Made by a program: the position numbers and the translations under genes. A stretch of DNA of 64,000 bases, taken from Anastrepha obliqua (lineage: Eukaryota > Arthropoda > Insecta > Diptera > Tephritidae). The DNA is taken from contig NC_072893.1 of the NCBI RefSeq assembly GCF_027943255.1, positions 87,365,784-87,429,783 on the forward strand, in the 5' to 3' direction. Of the stretch, positions 1 to 11,898 are shown in pieces. Position 1 is the first letter of the stretch; the number at the start of each line of letters is the position of its first letter. Below the pieces are notes generated by a model. It was not told the DNA's origin, searched no databases, and saw only the letters and a program-made list of their open reading frames with translations.

Positions 1-719
1 CGTCAGCCGAAGCATTGAAAATTCCGCGCGCCGCCGAGATATATGAACGCAATGATACATTCTTGCTTCGTATTTTCCCCCCTCTACGGCGCAGCTAACT
101 ATTTTTTTTTTTATTCTACTAAATGTCACCAATACATGAAAAAAATTTCAGCCGGTATAAAATGAGTTGGTAGAATCTTTTTTTCGACACGTTTGGTCCC
201 CACCCACAATCACACCCACCGCGGGTGCGCCAGCTGACGTTCACTTTCGTTATTCATGAAAGCTAAATCACAAGTATAGTCAAGAATTTAACGGTACAAA
301 AACGCAGTACAAAATCGACGCCTGGCTCCCGGACTAATATGTTGTTTTAAAGATCGACTATTTTCATATAAGTTTCAATAATTTTAACGCGTTGTTCTAT
401 AGTATAAAATTGTACAGGTAACCCCCGCATAATACGGCACATCTATAGCACGGACTCACTCTAACAAGGTTCGAGAATTGGGCAAAACCCTAATAAAAAT
501 GAAATGTAATAAAAGCTACTAAAAGCGAACTTTATCTAATTTGAAATTAGGGAAATCCTCGTACAGCAGCTCAATTAACGCGATAAAGCTTTTAAGTGCG
601 ATAGATGCCTCATTTGACATTTTTCAGTCGAGCGCGTACGCGTACACTTTAAGACTTTAATTGTGTCATTCTTTTAGCTACGTAGATTAATCATTTTCGG
701 GTAAGTAGTACTCAGTACG
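1..719. other. Intergenic, nothing recognised
   Basis: AT-rich sequence with no long reading frame and no repeat that I can name. A short GC-rich patch lies near 195-240. Stops are dense in all frames. Confidence 0.5.
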
Positions 720-950
720 GCGGCCGCCGTAGCCGAATCGGTTGGTGCGTGACTACCATTTGGAATTCACAGAGAGAACGTTGGTTCGAATCTCGGTGAA
801 ATACCAAAATTAGGAAAAACATTTTTCTAATAGCGGTCGCCCCTCGGCAGGCAATGGCAAACCTCCGAGTGTATTTCTGCCATGGAAAAGCTCCTCATAA
901 AAATATCTGCCGTTCGGAGTCGACTTGAAACTGTAGGTCCCTCCATTTCT
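720..950 (+). repeat. tRNA-derived SINE, copy A
   Basis: The 5' end resembles a tRNA gene: an A-box-like TAGCCGAATCGG at 730-741 and a B box GGTTCGAATCTC at 783-794. The body that follows is shared with the copies at 1.8, 42.0, 51.0 and 57.1 kb. This copy keeps the tRNA-like head but stops before the TA-rich 3' tail. It is not a functional tRNA, because the spacing between the boxes is long and no acceptor stem closes. Confidence 0.75.
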
Positions 951-959
951 ATGGAAACA

Positions 960-2665
960 AAATTACAAACTTAAGATCAACTCAAAAATGGCGTAAAGAT
1001 AACATATGTCACCAAATCATTGGATTTAAATGAAGCGACAATACAGACTATTAGGAAAAATTAATGGAAAATTAGAGATTCCGTTGCTGAAGGCAGTTCT
1101 ATCTCCTCAAACATGACATCTCGTCCTAGTGCAGCAATAATTGAGCAGGGGGAATAAGATTTTTCGAAAAAACGGATTCCACTGAGTACAAATATTATTA
1201 AACACAAAGCCTTGAAAAACTACGACTACTTAAAGGAAAATGGAGGATACTGCTACTAATCCAGATTTTGTAGCCAGCAAAGGGTGGTTTAATCGTATGA
1301 GAAAACGCTTATCAATACAAAACCTAAAAATAGAAGGCGAACGTGCATCAGCCGATAAAGAAACCGCCGAAATTAATCCAATGAAATTGAAATTGCCCGA
1401 GAGGACATACACATACAATATTTCTAAAGACGAGAAAGTTGCGCCAGGTTACAAGCTATCAAAAGATCGTGTAACATTACCTGTGTGCAGTAATGCTTCA
1501 GGAGATCAGAGGTAAAACCTATGTTGCTTTATAAATCTCTCAGTCCTCGTGCATTGAAAATCCTAAATAAGAGTAATTTACCGGTATACTGGGCACCAAA
1601 TAAAAAGGCTTGGATGACTACTGAATTATTTAAGAAATGGTTTTTAAATTGTTTTGTACCAAGTGTGGAAAACTACTGGAAATAGAAAAATTTAGATTTT
1701 AAAATTCTACTTTTATTGGATAATGCACCCTGCCATCCTCAAGATTTAAATAACCCAAATGTCAAAATAAATTTTTACCTCCCAATACAACTGCTCTACT
1801 TCAACCGTTATATATATATATATGTATATAATTGGCGCGTATACCCTTTCTGGGTGTTTGGCCGAGCTCCTCCTCCTATTTGTGGTGTGCGTCTTGATGG
1901 TGTTCAAAATGGAGGGTTCTCAAGCCGACTCCGAACGGAGAATATTTTTATGAGGAGCTTTTTGATGGCAGAAATACACTCGGAGGTTTGCCATTGCCTA
2001 CCGAGGAGCGACCCCTATTAGAAAAACCGTTAGATCAAGGAATTACAGCTACATTTAAAACCAATTACATAAGGAGGTCATTACAATGGATTTTGAACAA
2101 AATCTATGGTGAATCTATGGACGTCAAGGAGGAAAGGAAACTCTTCACAATTTTGGACTGCATTAATCTAATAAAGTCGTCTATCAGAGAAATAAAACCG
2201 ACGACTTTAAGCGGTTGTTGGAAAAAAATATGGTCGGAGTCAATTGAAAGTGAAAATTTGATCGATGCAGCAGAAAACAGAATGGATGCAATAATGGGAG
2301 CTGCTAAGTCTCTAGAAGGGGAAGGTTTTGACGATTTGACTGCCCAAGATATCCAAGAATTACTGGTGGAAGAAGAAATTGATGAAGCGGGGTTTGGTAG
2401 AAATGATATCAGAAAGCTATGATAAGTCACGAGGATGATAGCACAGGTGAAGACGAAGAAGTTAAAAAGTTTACTCTACAAACCATAAATGAAGATCCTT
2501 CAAATAAAAGGAGCTCAAAGTTTAAAAGAGAACTTCATAAGTGATTAGCATGGATCTTAAGATAATACAGAAAAATGCTCTGAGGATGAAGATATCTTGC
2601 CACAAAGAAAACGCACACGGTTAATAGTGCTTAGTGATGACGAAGAAAATATTGTTTAATTCATA
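960..2665 (+). pseudogene. Tigger/pogo-type (CENP-B-like) transposase relic, split by a SINE
   Basis: Fragments follow the order of a Tigger-family transposase. A degraded helix-turn-helix region lies at about 1000-1130. A DNA-binding segment follows at 1240-1515, with FVASKGWFNR and a GERASADKETAE stretch. The DDE-type core then shows a LLLDNAPCHP motif near 1707-1735. The C-terminal part at 2027-2422 starts with PLDQGITATF and includes SGCWKKIW. In-frame stops (for example after 1512 and at about 1683) and frame changes make it non-functional. A SINE at 1801-2029 interrupts the frame exactly between LLQP and LDQG, so the element was already resident when the SINE arrived. The family assignment rests on motif recognition. 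Confidence 0.75.
1801..2029 (-). repeat. tRNA-derived SINE, copy B (5'-truncated), inside Tigger relic
   Basis: On the minus strand this is the body and TA-rich 3' tail of the SINE family without the tRNA-like head. The flanks AACCGTTA repeat on both sides (near 1794 and 2025), consistent with a short target duplication. Joining the flanks restores the transposase frame. Confidence 0.7.
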
Positions 2666-2808
2666 TTAATATGTATTATTTAGGTAGGTAATCGGTAAAC
2701 CGAAAATAACATAATTTTACAAAAACAAAATACCTACCTTATACGAGGGAAAATTATTACAGTGGTGCTTGGTACTCGGTAGCTCGGTGTGAAGACCCTA
2801 TACAACAT

Positions 2809-3560
2809 ACAGGGTGTGATTGAAAAGTAATGAGCCTTATTTTTTTTAAGAAGTTTTATTAAACCTTTTGGCTTATACAACTAATATTCTTCAAAATAGG
2901 ACCCTTGAGCGTCAATACACCGCTGGTAGCGGTCCTTCCACATTGTTTAAACTCATCCGCCGGAATCGCGCTCAATTCGGCTGTCACAGTTTTTTGGGTC
3001 GTGGCGACTGTCTCGTGTGCCACTCCGCACTCTCTCCCTTGCCCTCAGGATCGTACTCAAAGCACCAGGTTTCATCTCCTGTGATACAATTGTCTAAAGT
3101 ATTATCCTGTTCGTCACTTTCCAATACTTCACGACTCTTTTCCACACGCAATTGCTTTTGTTCATCAGTCAAAACCTTTGGAACCAATTTGGCACACACT
3201 TTGCGCATTTCAAGTTTTCCGGTCACGATTTCCCGCACATTGTAATAAGTTAAATTTAACTCTTCACTGATCTCATGTAGGCTAGCACGACGGTCAATGT
3301 TCAAAAATTCACGAACGCGGCTCACATCTTCGTCTGTTTGCGTCGTCGAAGGCGTTTCAGATCGCTATTCGTCTTCGACGTCCTCCCGGCCTTCCTTAAA
3401 CGACTTGTGCCACCGTTTTACCTGGGCACTGGACAGAGATTGGTCCCCTTAAGCTTCCTTGAGTAGCCCAATAATTTCGGTACTCGTTTTATTTAGCTTT
3501 ACGCAAAATTTGATCGAGTAACGTTGCTCCCACGATCGGTTATTTCAACCTCTCCATAGT
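2809..3560 (-). pseudogene. mariner-family transposase, internally deleted and frameshifted
   Basis: Read on the minus strand, 3540-3330 encodes a degraded mariner N-terminal helix-turn-helix domain. The stretch 3325-2984 continues with REIVTGKLEMRKVCAKLVPK and then ITGDETWCFEYDPEG, the region holding the first catalytic Asp (GDET). At about 2987 the sequence jumps directly to the family's C-terminal end (an AIPADEF-like peptide), so the central part with the other catalytic residues is gone. The left edge ACAGGGTGTGATTGAAAAG at about 2808 looks like a terminal inverted repeat. I could not find its partner. Confidence 0.7.
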
Positions 3561-5518
3561 TTTACAAATATTTTATTTAATTTTTCGAACTTGTGATTCT
3601 TTTCTGTGAAAAAGAGACGGGACCCGTGTTAGCTCTTCAAATATAAAATTAAAAATTTTATGTGAATACAAAAACAAAAAGTAATACAAAAATGCCAGCC
3701 AAATCGTGATGCGTGCAGTTCCCAGTGACGTTTTTCTAAGAAAATGCTTGAATTCACTTCAAGAAGGCGGGTTAGAATATTTGGCAAGATTCATTATAAA
3801 CAAACTTCATGAAAGGCAGAAATTTCAAAAATTGTATTTTTGGAAAAAAAATTTAATTTCGTCAATGTGAGAAGTTATAAACAATCTTTCAACTTTAAGT
3901 GAATATCTATCCTCGAAAAGTCAAAATATACATTTAGTGGAAGGAATCAAAACATTTTCTAATGTGGAACTCATTTTCATATTAAGTTTTTGAGCAAGAA
4001 TCTTAAATCCCAGCATGTACTTCCATGTACGCAGAAAACTATTACTAAATAAAAAAAAAATTATGACTTAAAAGCTTATGTATATTATATTAGTTTTTTA
4101 TTATGTCTCCCAATGCTTCTAAAGTGCTTGCCAGGCACTTCACGAAAATACATTCACAAATCAAAATATAATAATAATAATAATTCACAAATACAATAAA
4201 ATTGGGATGTAAAAACAAAGCTTTTGACATATTTGCTTTGACTTAAGAAGTCTGTATTCAATAATTAACAGTAACTTTAAATTTATATGTACATATAAAA
4301 ATGTAATTGTGATAATATTAAACTGTCAATTTTTTAACTTTATTAGACAAGTCGCATAGTACTTTGAGCCCTTATTAAGAGTGGAGATTTGTTTGGATTT
4401 TGATAATTTTTTATACATATACATATGTATGAGTAAATATAATATAATATAATATAATATAACACATTTTTAATAAAAGTTAATTTAAAGCTGCAATTCC
4501 TGGCTTTTTGGCACTTTATCATATTTTTTGATCAATTTATTGTAAGTCGGTATTTTGGTAGTTCTAAAGTTATTTTATATAATTTCATATAATAATCATT
4601 TATTTTTCTTTACAAATGTCAAATTGTTCTTCTAATTAATATAAATTGAAAGCTTTTAAAAAAGGTTTTACAAGGTTTCCCACAAAAATAACATTAAAGT
4701 TAACGCAACTGTATCACAACACAAGAACAAAGGCACGCATTTTTTAACTCACTTTGACTACAATTTATTATGTTAAAATTTTCAATCCCACTTTTTGAAA
4801 TCATCAGCGAAATCGTGATTATTCGTTTTGATAGCAAAATAGGAACTAAAAATAGTAATTTTCATTAAATAAATTTTAGCATAACTATTTCGTACAACTA
4901 AATTAAACCAAATTTTCACATGCAAATTAACTTATCTTGATGCGAAATATAGCGATTTTAAAGGAAAATAGCCTTTATACGGTATGTGCATTATTAAAAA
5001 AAAAAACGGGTTCGCGGAATTTAACTTTTTTTACTTTTTTCAAAGTTTTTTTTTTTTTATTCATACTAAAAAAATAAAAAAAAACATGATTTTATACAAT
5101 TTTAGATATTTTCAATAAACCTTCAGCCCTTTACAGTTTTTGAAAAAAAAAAACAGTTTTATACAATATTTTCAAAGACATATATATAGTATCATTTATA
5201 TAATAAAATACCAACGGACACTTGGAAATATATTTTTTGAATGCCCTAATAAATGAAAATGTTAAGAGATTTTTTTTTTTTAATTTTGAAATTAATAAAT
5301 TATTCAAGACAATAATACTATGTCTCGCAGTATTCTAGTCAAATTTACTTTTAGCAGAATTGAAAAACGACACCAGATTTAAAGCCTATTTTATTAAACA
5401 AAACTAAAGCCCAAGTTAAATAGTTGCATACCCCCAGGCGTTTTTCGCATTGCAATCATTTTGCATATCCGCTTTATGCACTCATACATGCATATTCCGC
5501 TCAGCGTGTAGTTTAATA
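3561..5518. other. AT-rich intergenic DNA
   Basis: No coding signal is seen. The stretch has many homopolymer runs and a short AATAT microsatellite at about 4437-4462. Confidence 0.5.
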
Positions 5519-5994
5519 CAGTAGATTCTGTTTTTATGCGGTATATACGTTCCGCAAGAAACAGCATAAAAAAAGCTACCAGTTCTATAGTAAAACTATA
5601 GATACGTTTCAAAAGTGCTAAAACCGCATAAATCTGAAATAATGTAATAAAATCGCATAAAAAAGGGTACTAGTCCCATATTATTACTATACCTAGATAC
5701 GTTCCATAGACCACATGAGTCTGAAATAATTAAATAAAATCGCATAGACAAAAAATTGTGTTTTGAAAATTATATCTTTATTTAAGAAACGTAACTTGAA
5801 CACGTCTGATCTAGATAGTTATGCAGGCGATTCCATACTTGTAGGGTTAGCATTTTTGTTATAATCTGTGATGAGTTTTTGCTTAGCTGGTTTAGAATAT
5901 TGTTTATATGTACAATTCCCGATAGGTCGACATGCATTTTTTAATTAAAAAAAAAACCGCACTATTTCAAAACCGCAAAAAACAGAATCTACTG
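5519..5994. mobile_element. pogo/Tigger-type MITE (476 bp)
   Basis: Inverted termini CAGTAGATTCTGTTTTTATG (from 5519) and their near-complement ending at 5994 (CAGAATCTACTG) are flanked by TA on both sides (5517-5518 and 5995-5996). A CAGT start, a TA target and no reading frame fit a non-autonomous pogo/Tigger element. Internally the GCATAAA theme repeats in the left third. Confidence 0.7.
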
Positions 5995-6229
5995 TATACG
6001 CTTTTTGGTATTAGTCGACCTCTGTTTGAGTGATTTCAATGGAATCCAATGGAATGCAATAGATAAACGTAATTGAAACTTCAGTTTTTAGAAAAGGAAA
6101 AATTCACACCGGCCTTGATGATATTTATAGTATTTTTTACTTTACTTCATTCACAATAATAACTAAAACGCTGCGAAGACACGTTGTCTACGGCCGTTTC
6201 TCGCATATGTTCTCACCCTTATCACCCAT

Positions 6230-6540
6230 CTCACTTTCAATATAATTAATACATATGGCAAAGTTATGAAAATCAGTTGCACAACAACAAGATTGTCAAA
6301 TTTCAAATGAGTCGGAACACCCCTAATTCCAAGCTGCCTTGGCTATGCATGACTATAACTTTCGGTAAAATTGCTATAACTCGCTCAGTTTTGCCTCCAC
6401 TGGCCTGAAGTTTCAGTAGGTTATTGGAAAAGCATTGAGCTTTCAAAATATGTATGCACAATCCTAGAAAATCGGTTGTAAAACAACAAAACTGTTATGT
6501 GCAAAATGAGTCGGAACACCCCTGCAGACGTTATTTGATG
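6230..6540. repeat. Diverged tandem duplication, about 205-bp period
   Basis: Two similar blocks, about 6265-6325 and about 6465-6525, share a GAAAATCRGTTG...CAACAA core and both end in ATGAGTCGGAACACCCCT. No frame is present. It may be part of a larger repeat that I cannot delimit. Confidence 0.5.
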
Positions 6541-6989
6541 CCATCGTTTTTTTTTCCTTTCCTTCACACATTTATACAAGTACATATGTATATAACAATG
6601 CACATATACATACATATGTATAAAACTATTTAAGAAAGGCTGACGCTCTTGCAAGTACGTATCAAAATTTCAGGCGAATCAGAGAAAAACTGAGGGAGTT
6701 ATAAAACTTCGACTGCAAGAATTCAGCCAGAACAGCTAAGAACGAAAACAAATCTAGCAAAGTGATGCTCTAGGCTCATTTGATCGATTTTTTGTTAACA
6801 ACTGACTTTTGTATTTTTTACATGTTTAGAAATTTCAAGGAAATCAGAGGAAAACTGAGGGACTTATAGAACTTTGAATGACGGAACATGGAACTATTGA
6901 GAATTTAGTAAAGGCAGCTTGGTAAAGGTTGGCTTGGAAGATTGTTCCATTTGTGTAAGTCCACGCAATTGGGGAAAGTCACTGATTGT

Positions 6990-7575
6990 CATTCACTTGG
7001 GGATGGCCAGGTCCAAGCAACTCAGAACTTCAGGGCTTAGCCCAAATATCCTCTGGGTAGTTTCCGAACACCGTTCGAGAGCGAGCTAATGCAGTGCGCT
7101 GTGTTTAGGACTCGCTGCGTGAAAGTCATCGTTCGTTTAATTAGGAACCGGCATGAACACCGATAACAATGTTAGGCTTGAAATCCAACGAAGAATCTAC
7201 CTTGCCAGCAAGTGGACTAAGTAGGCAATTGAGTAGTAAAGTCCTCTCTCGACAAACAAAACTCTCACTCTACAAGGCTGTCATCATGCCTGTCCTAACG
7301 TATGGCGCGGAGGCTTGGACGATGGCAACATCCGATGAGGCGTCCCTTGGAGTGTTTCAGAGAAAAATTTTACGTAAAATTTTTGGGACCTTTGTGCGTT
7401 GGTGAAGGCGAGTATCCCAGACGAGGGAACAATGAGCTCTGTATGAGCTTAACGGCGACATAGACATAGTGCAGTGAATACGGATCCAGCGGCCACGTTG
7501 GCTAGGTCATGTCATCAGCTCTGAAAGTATTCGATGCGATACTAACTGGTGGTAGCACTTGGTGTGTTCAACTGG
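6990..7575 (+). mobile_element. RTE-like LINE, internally deleted (5'UTR joined to RT C-terminus)
   Basis: The stretch 7000-7140 matches the 5' leader of the LINE at 48.5 kb (ATCCTCTGGGTAGYTTCCGAACACC). It then passes almost directly to the C-terminal part of a reverse transcriptase at 7169-7405, with KLSLYKAVIMPVLTYGAEAW and a VFQRKILRKIFG stretch. The 3'UTR continues to about 7575, where a piggyBac element interrupts it, and resumes at about 10515 with GTTAGCACGAGAAAG. The same 3' end occurs inverted at 24.4 kb. Confidence 0.7.
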
Positions 7576-7944
7576 CGCCGCAGCCCTAGCCCTGCAGTAG
7601 TCGCGCGGTCTACATATGTAATCCACCATTGTTAAATTTTAAATTTTTTGAAAATCGTGCATCGATTTCATCGGAGATTTTTGCTACTTGTCACTAACAA
7701 ATAGAGAGTCACTCTCAGTGTTCCGCTGTTAATTGTCGCATGTGGTTGTGTCGCTAGAGGTTCGTGAAATTCATGGTCTACGTATGTATGCCGCGCGACC
7801 GATTACGTAAGTATTTTAAATTAGGTTTTATGCTAATAGCTAGTTATACTTTGTAAAGAAAAGTGGACTTTTAGCATACTTTTTCATTTTACAATTTTGT
7901 GGAACTTTTCTGATAATATTTACATATATATGCTACTCTGCTGA

Positions 7945-8931
7945 AATGACTTTGGACAAACAACTCTTGTCCTTCAGAGGGCGTTGTTCTTTCCGGCAGT
8001 ATATTCCAAATAAATCTGCTAAGTATGGACTGAAAGTTTTTGCACTTGTAGATGTTCATTACCCATACACCTATAACTTAGAAATTTACGCCGGCCCGAA
8101 GGTCCATTTCGGTTAAGCAACGAGAGATTTGATATCGTGATGAGAATGGTGCAACCAATTTTGAATAGACATATCAATATTACTAAGGGCAATTGGTTTT
8201 CCTCTCTGAAAATAGCAAAGCAATTATTTGATAATGGAATTACAATGATTGCTACCGTTCGAAAAGATAAAAGAGAAGTTCCTCGGGAATTTAGAATAGC
8301 TAGAGGCAATCCAATATGCTCCTCAAAATTTGGATTTCACTCTCCATATACTCTGGTTTCTTATGTACTAAAAGCCAACAAAGTGGTAATAGCCATGCCT
8401 ACAATGCACAACGATACAGCGATTGATTCTGGCACCGGAGATCAACGAAAGCCGGAAATAATAACATACTATAATCGCACTAAAAATGTCGTTGATCTGG
8501 TTGACAAGATGTGTTCTCTTTATGACGTATCTATGAATTCGAGAAGGTGGCCGCTGACTAAGTTCTATAATCTTGCAAACCTCAGTGCTCTCAACGCATT
8601 ATGCATTTACACTGCAAACAGTAACTATGAATCTGTCAAAAGGCGTGATGTTCTCATAGACTTAGCCTTGTCTTGGAAGAAACCACTGGCTCACCAAAGA
8701 TTAACACTTACCACGCTACCTAGAACACTGACATTTAAAATAAAAGACTTCCTGGATCTTCCACAAGTTGTAACTCATCAAGGTCCAACGCATAATAACT
8801 ACGTCGGTCGTTGCTACGATTGTGGAAGGGCCCGTAATAAAAGCACCCGTAAAGTGTGTAACGCTTGCAATAAACGCATTTGTCCCGATCATTCCAAGAC
8901 TATAGGTTCGTCATGTTTCGAAAACAATTAA
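7945..8931 (+). pseudogene. piggyBac transposase (DDE_Tnp_1_7 type), truncated and broken
   Basis: A short frame from about 7945 encodes a MTLDKQLLSFRGRC segment and then FRQYIPNKSAKYGLK, typical of the region around the first catalytic Asp of piggyBac transposases. It runs into a stop near 8115. The continuation is a 264-residue open frame at 8137-8931 with NWFSSLKIAKQL, then the third-catalytic-residue region NVVDLVDKM. The C-terminus is Cys-rich (CYDCGRARNK...CNACNKRICPDH), the cross-brace zinc finger usual for this family. The N-terminal domain is missing and a gap or frameshift lies at 8110-8137, so the protein is not intact. The long open 3' frame suggests fairly recent decay. Confidence 0.8.
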
Positions 8932-8964
8932 AACATCTCAATTATCTTCTGGTTATTTTATATA

Positions 8965-10251
8965 TTGGGAGGTTGAATTAGTTTTAAAGGTTTTTTTCGA
9001 AGATTTGGGGCTTTATTGTGAAAAAACGGTACAAAATATTTTATTTGAAGTATTGGCCATCGCTAGCTACAACTTTCGCCCATCTTTCGGGCAATTTCCG
9101 GATGCCGTTTCTCCAAAATTCTGGCCGCTGCTTGGCTATCCATGACTCAACCCATATTTTGGTAGCCTCGTACGAGGAGAACCGCTGGTCCGCCAAATCG
9201 AGACTCATATGCCGGAACAAATGATAATCGGAGGGAGCTATGTCTGGACTATACGGCGGGTGGGGTAACACTTCCCAGCCAAGCGTTCCAAGGTATTTTT
9301 TGACAGGTTGAGCAACATGCGGCCGAGCGTTGTCATGTTGCAAAATAACCTTGTCGTGTCTTTTTACCGTTTCCGGCCGTTTTTCTTTCAATGCCCGGCT
9401 TAAACGCATCAATTGCAGTCGGTAACGATCCCCCGTGATTGTTTCGCCCGGTTGGAGCAGCTCAAAATATACGACGCCAACCTGATCCCACCAAATGCAG
9501 AGCATGATTTTCTTGCCGTGAATATTCTGCTTGGTCGTCGACGTTGATGCGTGGCCGGGCAAACCCCATGATTTTTTGCGTTTTGGGTTATCGTAGTGGA
9601 TCCATTTTTCGTCGCCAGTCACCACCCGATGCAAAAAACCCTTCCGATTTTGTCGCTCGATCAGCGATTCGCACGTAAAAAATCGCCGTTCGACGTCGCG
9701 CAGCTTCAACTCGTACGGGACCCAATGTCCTTGCTTTTGGATCATTCCCATCGCTTTTAGACGCTTGCAAACGGTTGATTTATCAACGCCCAATGATTCA
9801 GCAAGCTCTTCTTGGGTTTGGCACGAGTCCTCGTTTACCAATTCCCCCAATTCCGCGTCCTCGAACTTTTTGGGCTGGCCAAGACGCTCCTTGTCTTCGG
9901 TGTGAAAATCACCACTTTTGAATCGTCGAAACCAGTACTCACATGTTGAAATCGACGGAGTATGGTCTGGGTAGGCCTCCTGCAGCAATTCACGGGCTTG
10001 GGCTGTATTTTTTTTTCAAATTGAAGCAGAAAAGCAAAGCTTCCCGCAAATTGCGTTTCGACGGCACGAAAGTTGACATACTCGGAGCACGAAAACACTG
10101 CGTTGTTTATACTTCAGCGAAATGACAGATACTGATAAACAAGGCCTAGGGATGAGGCTTTGTCATGAATATATATTCAGTATTGCCAACGCGATAAAGT
10201 GATAAATAGCGCCATCTGTGTGTCACCTTTAAAACTAATTCAACCTCCTAA
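8965..10251 (-). mobile_element. mariner element, near full length (1,287 bp), TA target duplication
   Basis: The termini are TTGGGAGGTTGAATTAG (8965 rightward) and its match TTAGGAGGTTGAATTAG on the other strand (ending at 10251). Each is flanked by TA. The size is that of a complete mariner. It lies inside the piggyBac element, just after the transposase stop. Confidence 0.9.
9041..10079 (-). pseudogene. mariner transposase, complete except for one frameshift
   Basis: A 315-residue open frame at 9988-9041 covers most of a mariner transposase. It has the N-terminal HTH (EYWFRRFKSGDF, then SLGVDKSTVCKRLKAMGM), the linker WVPYELK, and three catalytic aspartates in VTGDEKW, ILQHDNARPH and YSPDIAPSDYH, with the 34-residue spacing of D,D34D elements. 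It ends ASDGQYFK. The true start is probably the ATG near 10079 (MSTFVPSKRN...). The frames join across a run of nine A residues (minus strand) at about 10008-10016, so a single-base slip disrupts an otherwise intact gene. The frameshift could also be an assembly error. Confidence 0.85.
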
Positions 10252-10862
10252 TATATTTTATACTTTTGTGAAGTATCTTAATTTTTTGTTAAAAAATGAA
10301 GTTTTGGTTTTTATTTATTTTATGTAAGAACAGAAAGTTTATTTATGTTATTTTTGATTAATATTAATAAATTAAACAATAACAAGAATATTTAAAACAA
10401 AAGCAATGGAAGAATTAAATATTTATCTTTTGTATTTTTAATTTTAAAATGGATTACATATGTAGACCGCGCGACCAATTACGCCAGTTTCAGGGGCGCG
10501 ACTACTGTAGGGTTAGCACGAGAAAGAAACGACTGGCGCACTTTGTTAAACTCGGCAAAATCGCCTAAACGGTATCGCGTCAATTAAGAAGTGGCTTAAA
10601 GCTCATTTGGCCGACTTTTTTAAGCCGATTTTTATGTTTTTTCACATGTTTAAAATTGGTAAGGCTTGCGTAATTTTGTGTCAAAATTTCAAGCAAATTA
10701 ATATATAGAAGTTCGACTGTATGAATTTAGCAAGGACAGCTTGATACTAGTGAGGGTTATGCATTATCCCAAGGTGGATTTATTAATTCGCCTTGGCATT
10801 ATCCTTTAATTGTTAATTAATTTGTTATTTGTTTATTCGCCAAGGCGAATTGAGCACTGATA

Positions 10863-11100
10863 GTGGCGCCTTCTCAAAATAATTATTTTATTTTTGGCGA
10901 TTTTGAATTGTTGGCGTCAGGTCCCTTGCCGATACAAGACAAACAAAAAGAGGAGAAATTACATGTTTTTGAAAATTCAGTGAATGGTTTGGTTATATTG
11001 CGATTTGTGATATTAAAACTAAACAAACTATTGCAAACGAAGTGCCGCGTATTAAATTGTTGAAGCACAAATGAATATAAAGCCTCCAAATGTCCAAATG
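10863..11100 (-). repeat. Dispersed repeat, copy 1 (inverted partner at 16.25-16.47 kb)
   Basis: About 200 bp matches the reverse complement of 16250-16465. The shared core TTTAGTTTTAATATCACAAATC and the neighbouring block both occur. The reading frames at these sites are repeat-encoded and not conserved as protein. I cannot assign a transposon class. It gives an uninterrupted version of the site where the 16.47-kb foldback element inserted. Confidence 0.6.
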
Positions 11101-11155
11101 TCTTGTATCAAGGCGCATTCATGTTTTTGTAGCAATATATAATATTTATGTATAT

Positions 11156-11850
11156 ATAAAGGGTTTTCCAATAACAGAGGTTGTTTTGAATAGCCCGCTA
11201 TTTCGGTAGATGTCACTTTTGAAGCTATCATTTTTTCATATTTGACAAGTAGAAACTACGCCATTAATAAAAATGGAACGATACACGCTTAAGCAACGCA
11301 TTGAAATTATTAAAATTCACTATAAAAATGGTGAAAATTTAGCAGAGACGGTTCGTAGAACTCGAACATTTTTGGGTCATCGCGAAGCACCTTGTCGGAC
11401 CGCAATAAAGAAATTGGTAAACAAATTCGAGCTGTTGGGACAAGTTAGTGATGTGAAGAATAAAATCCGTGCACGTCGCTCAAGAACGGCCGAAAATATT
11501 GCTGTTGTAGCAGAAAGTGTTGAAGAAACCCAGGTTTGTCCAGTCCTCGTCGTTATTTGGAATTAGGCATTCCACAAAAATTTTTAAACCGTATTTTGCA
11601 TACAAATTTGGGTCTTAAGGCTTATAAAGTCCAGTTAACACAAGAACTCAAGCCGGCCGATCATCAACAATGTCGTGTCTTTGCTGATTACGTCGTTGAA
11701 ATGCATGAAAATTATCCGGAATTCCATCGAAAAATCATCTTGAGTGATGAAGCCCATTTCCACCTCGGTGGGTTCGTCAACAGGCAAAATTGTCGGATCT
11801 GGGGCTTAGAAAATCCAAAGGAACTTCACTATAATTTGACACATTATAAT
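11156..11850 (+). pseudogene. IS630-Tc1-mariner transposase, truncated
   Basis: The frame at 11273-11566 begins MERYTLKQRIEIIKIHYKNG, the HTH start of the same transposase group as the elements at 35.7, 42.4 and 47.7 kb. It shifts frame near 11535 and continues to about 11834 with IILSDEAHFHLGGFVN (first catalytic Asp region, SDEAHF) and NRQNCRIWG. The catalytic second half is absent. A LINE begins at 11857. Confidence 0.75.
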
Positions 11851-11898
11851 ATATAGTACGGTCATACAAAAAATTATTGTACAAGAGATCCAGTATGC

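Larger units (their letters stand above)
7576..10515 (+). mobile_element. piggyBac-like element with nested mariner
   Basis: The inverted ends are CCCTGCAGTAGTCGCG on the left (about 7583) and its near-complement CGCGACTACTGTAGGG on the right (about 10498-10513). Subterminal copies of GGTCTACATATGTAATCCA lie at both ends. A further inverted subterminal block lies near 7783. The flanks read CTAG and TTAG rather than canonical TTAA. The element sits inside the 3'UTR of the LINE at 6990-7575, which resumes at about 10515. A mariner at 8965-10251 is inserted in it downstream of the transposase. Confidence 0.75.

Noticed and set aside
2868..3245. Plus-strand 125-residue frame
   Set aside because: It is antisense to a recognisable mariner transposase fragment on the minus strand.
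7583..7650. Canonical TTAA piggyBac target at the left end
   Set aside because: The bases flanking the inverted repeats read CTAG and TTAG, so a TTAA duplication cannot be claimed.
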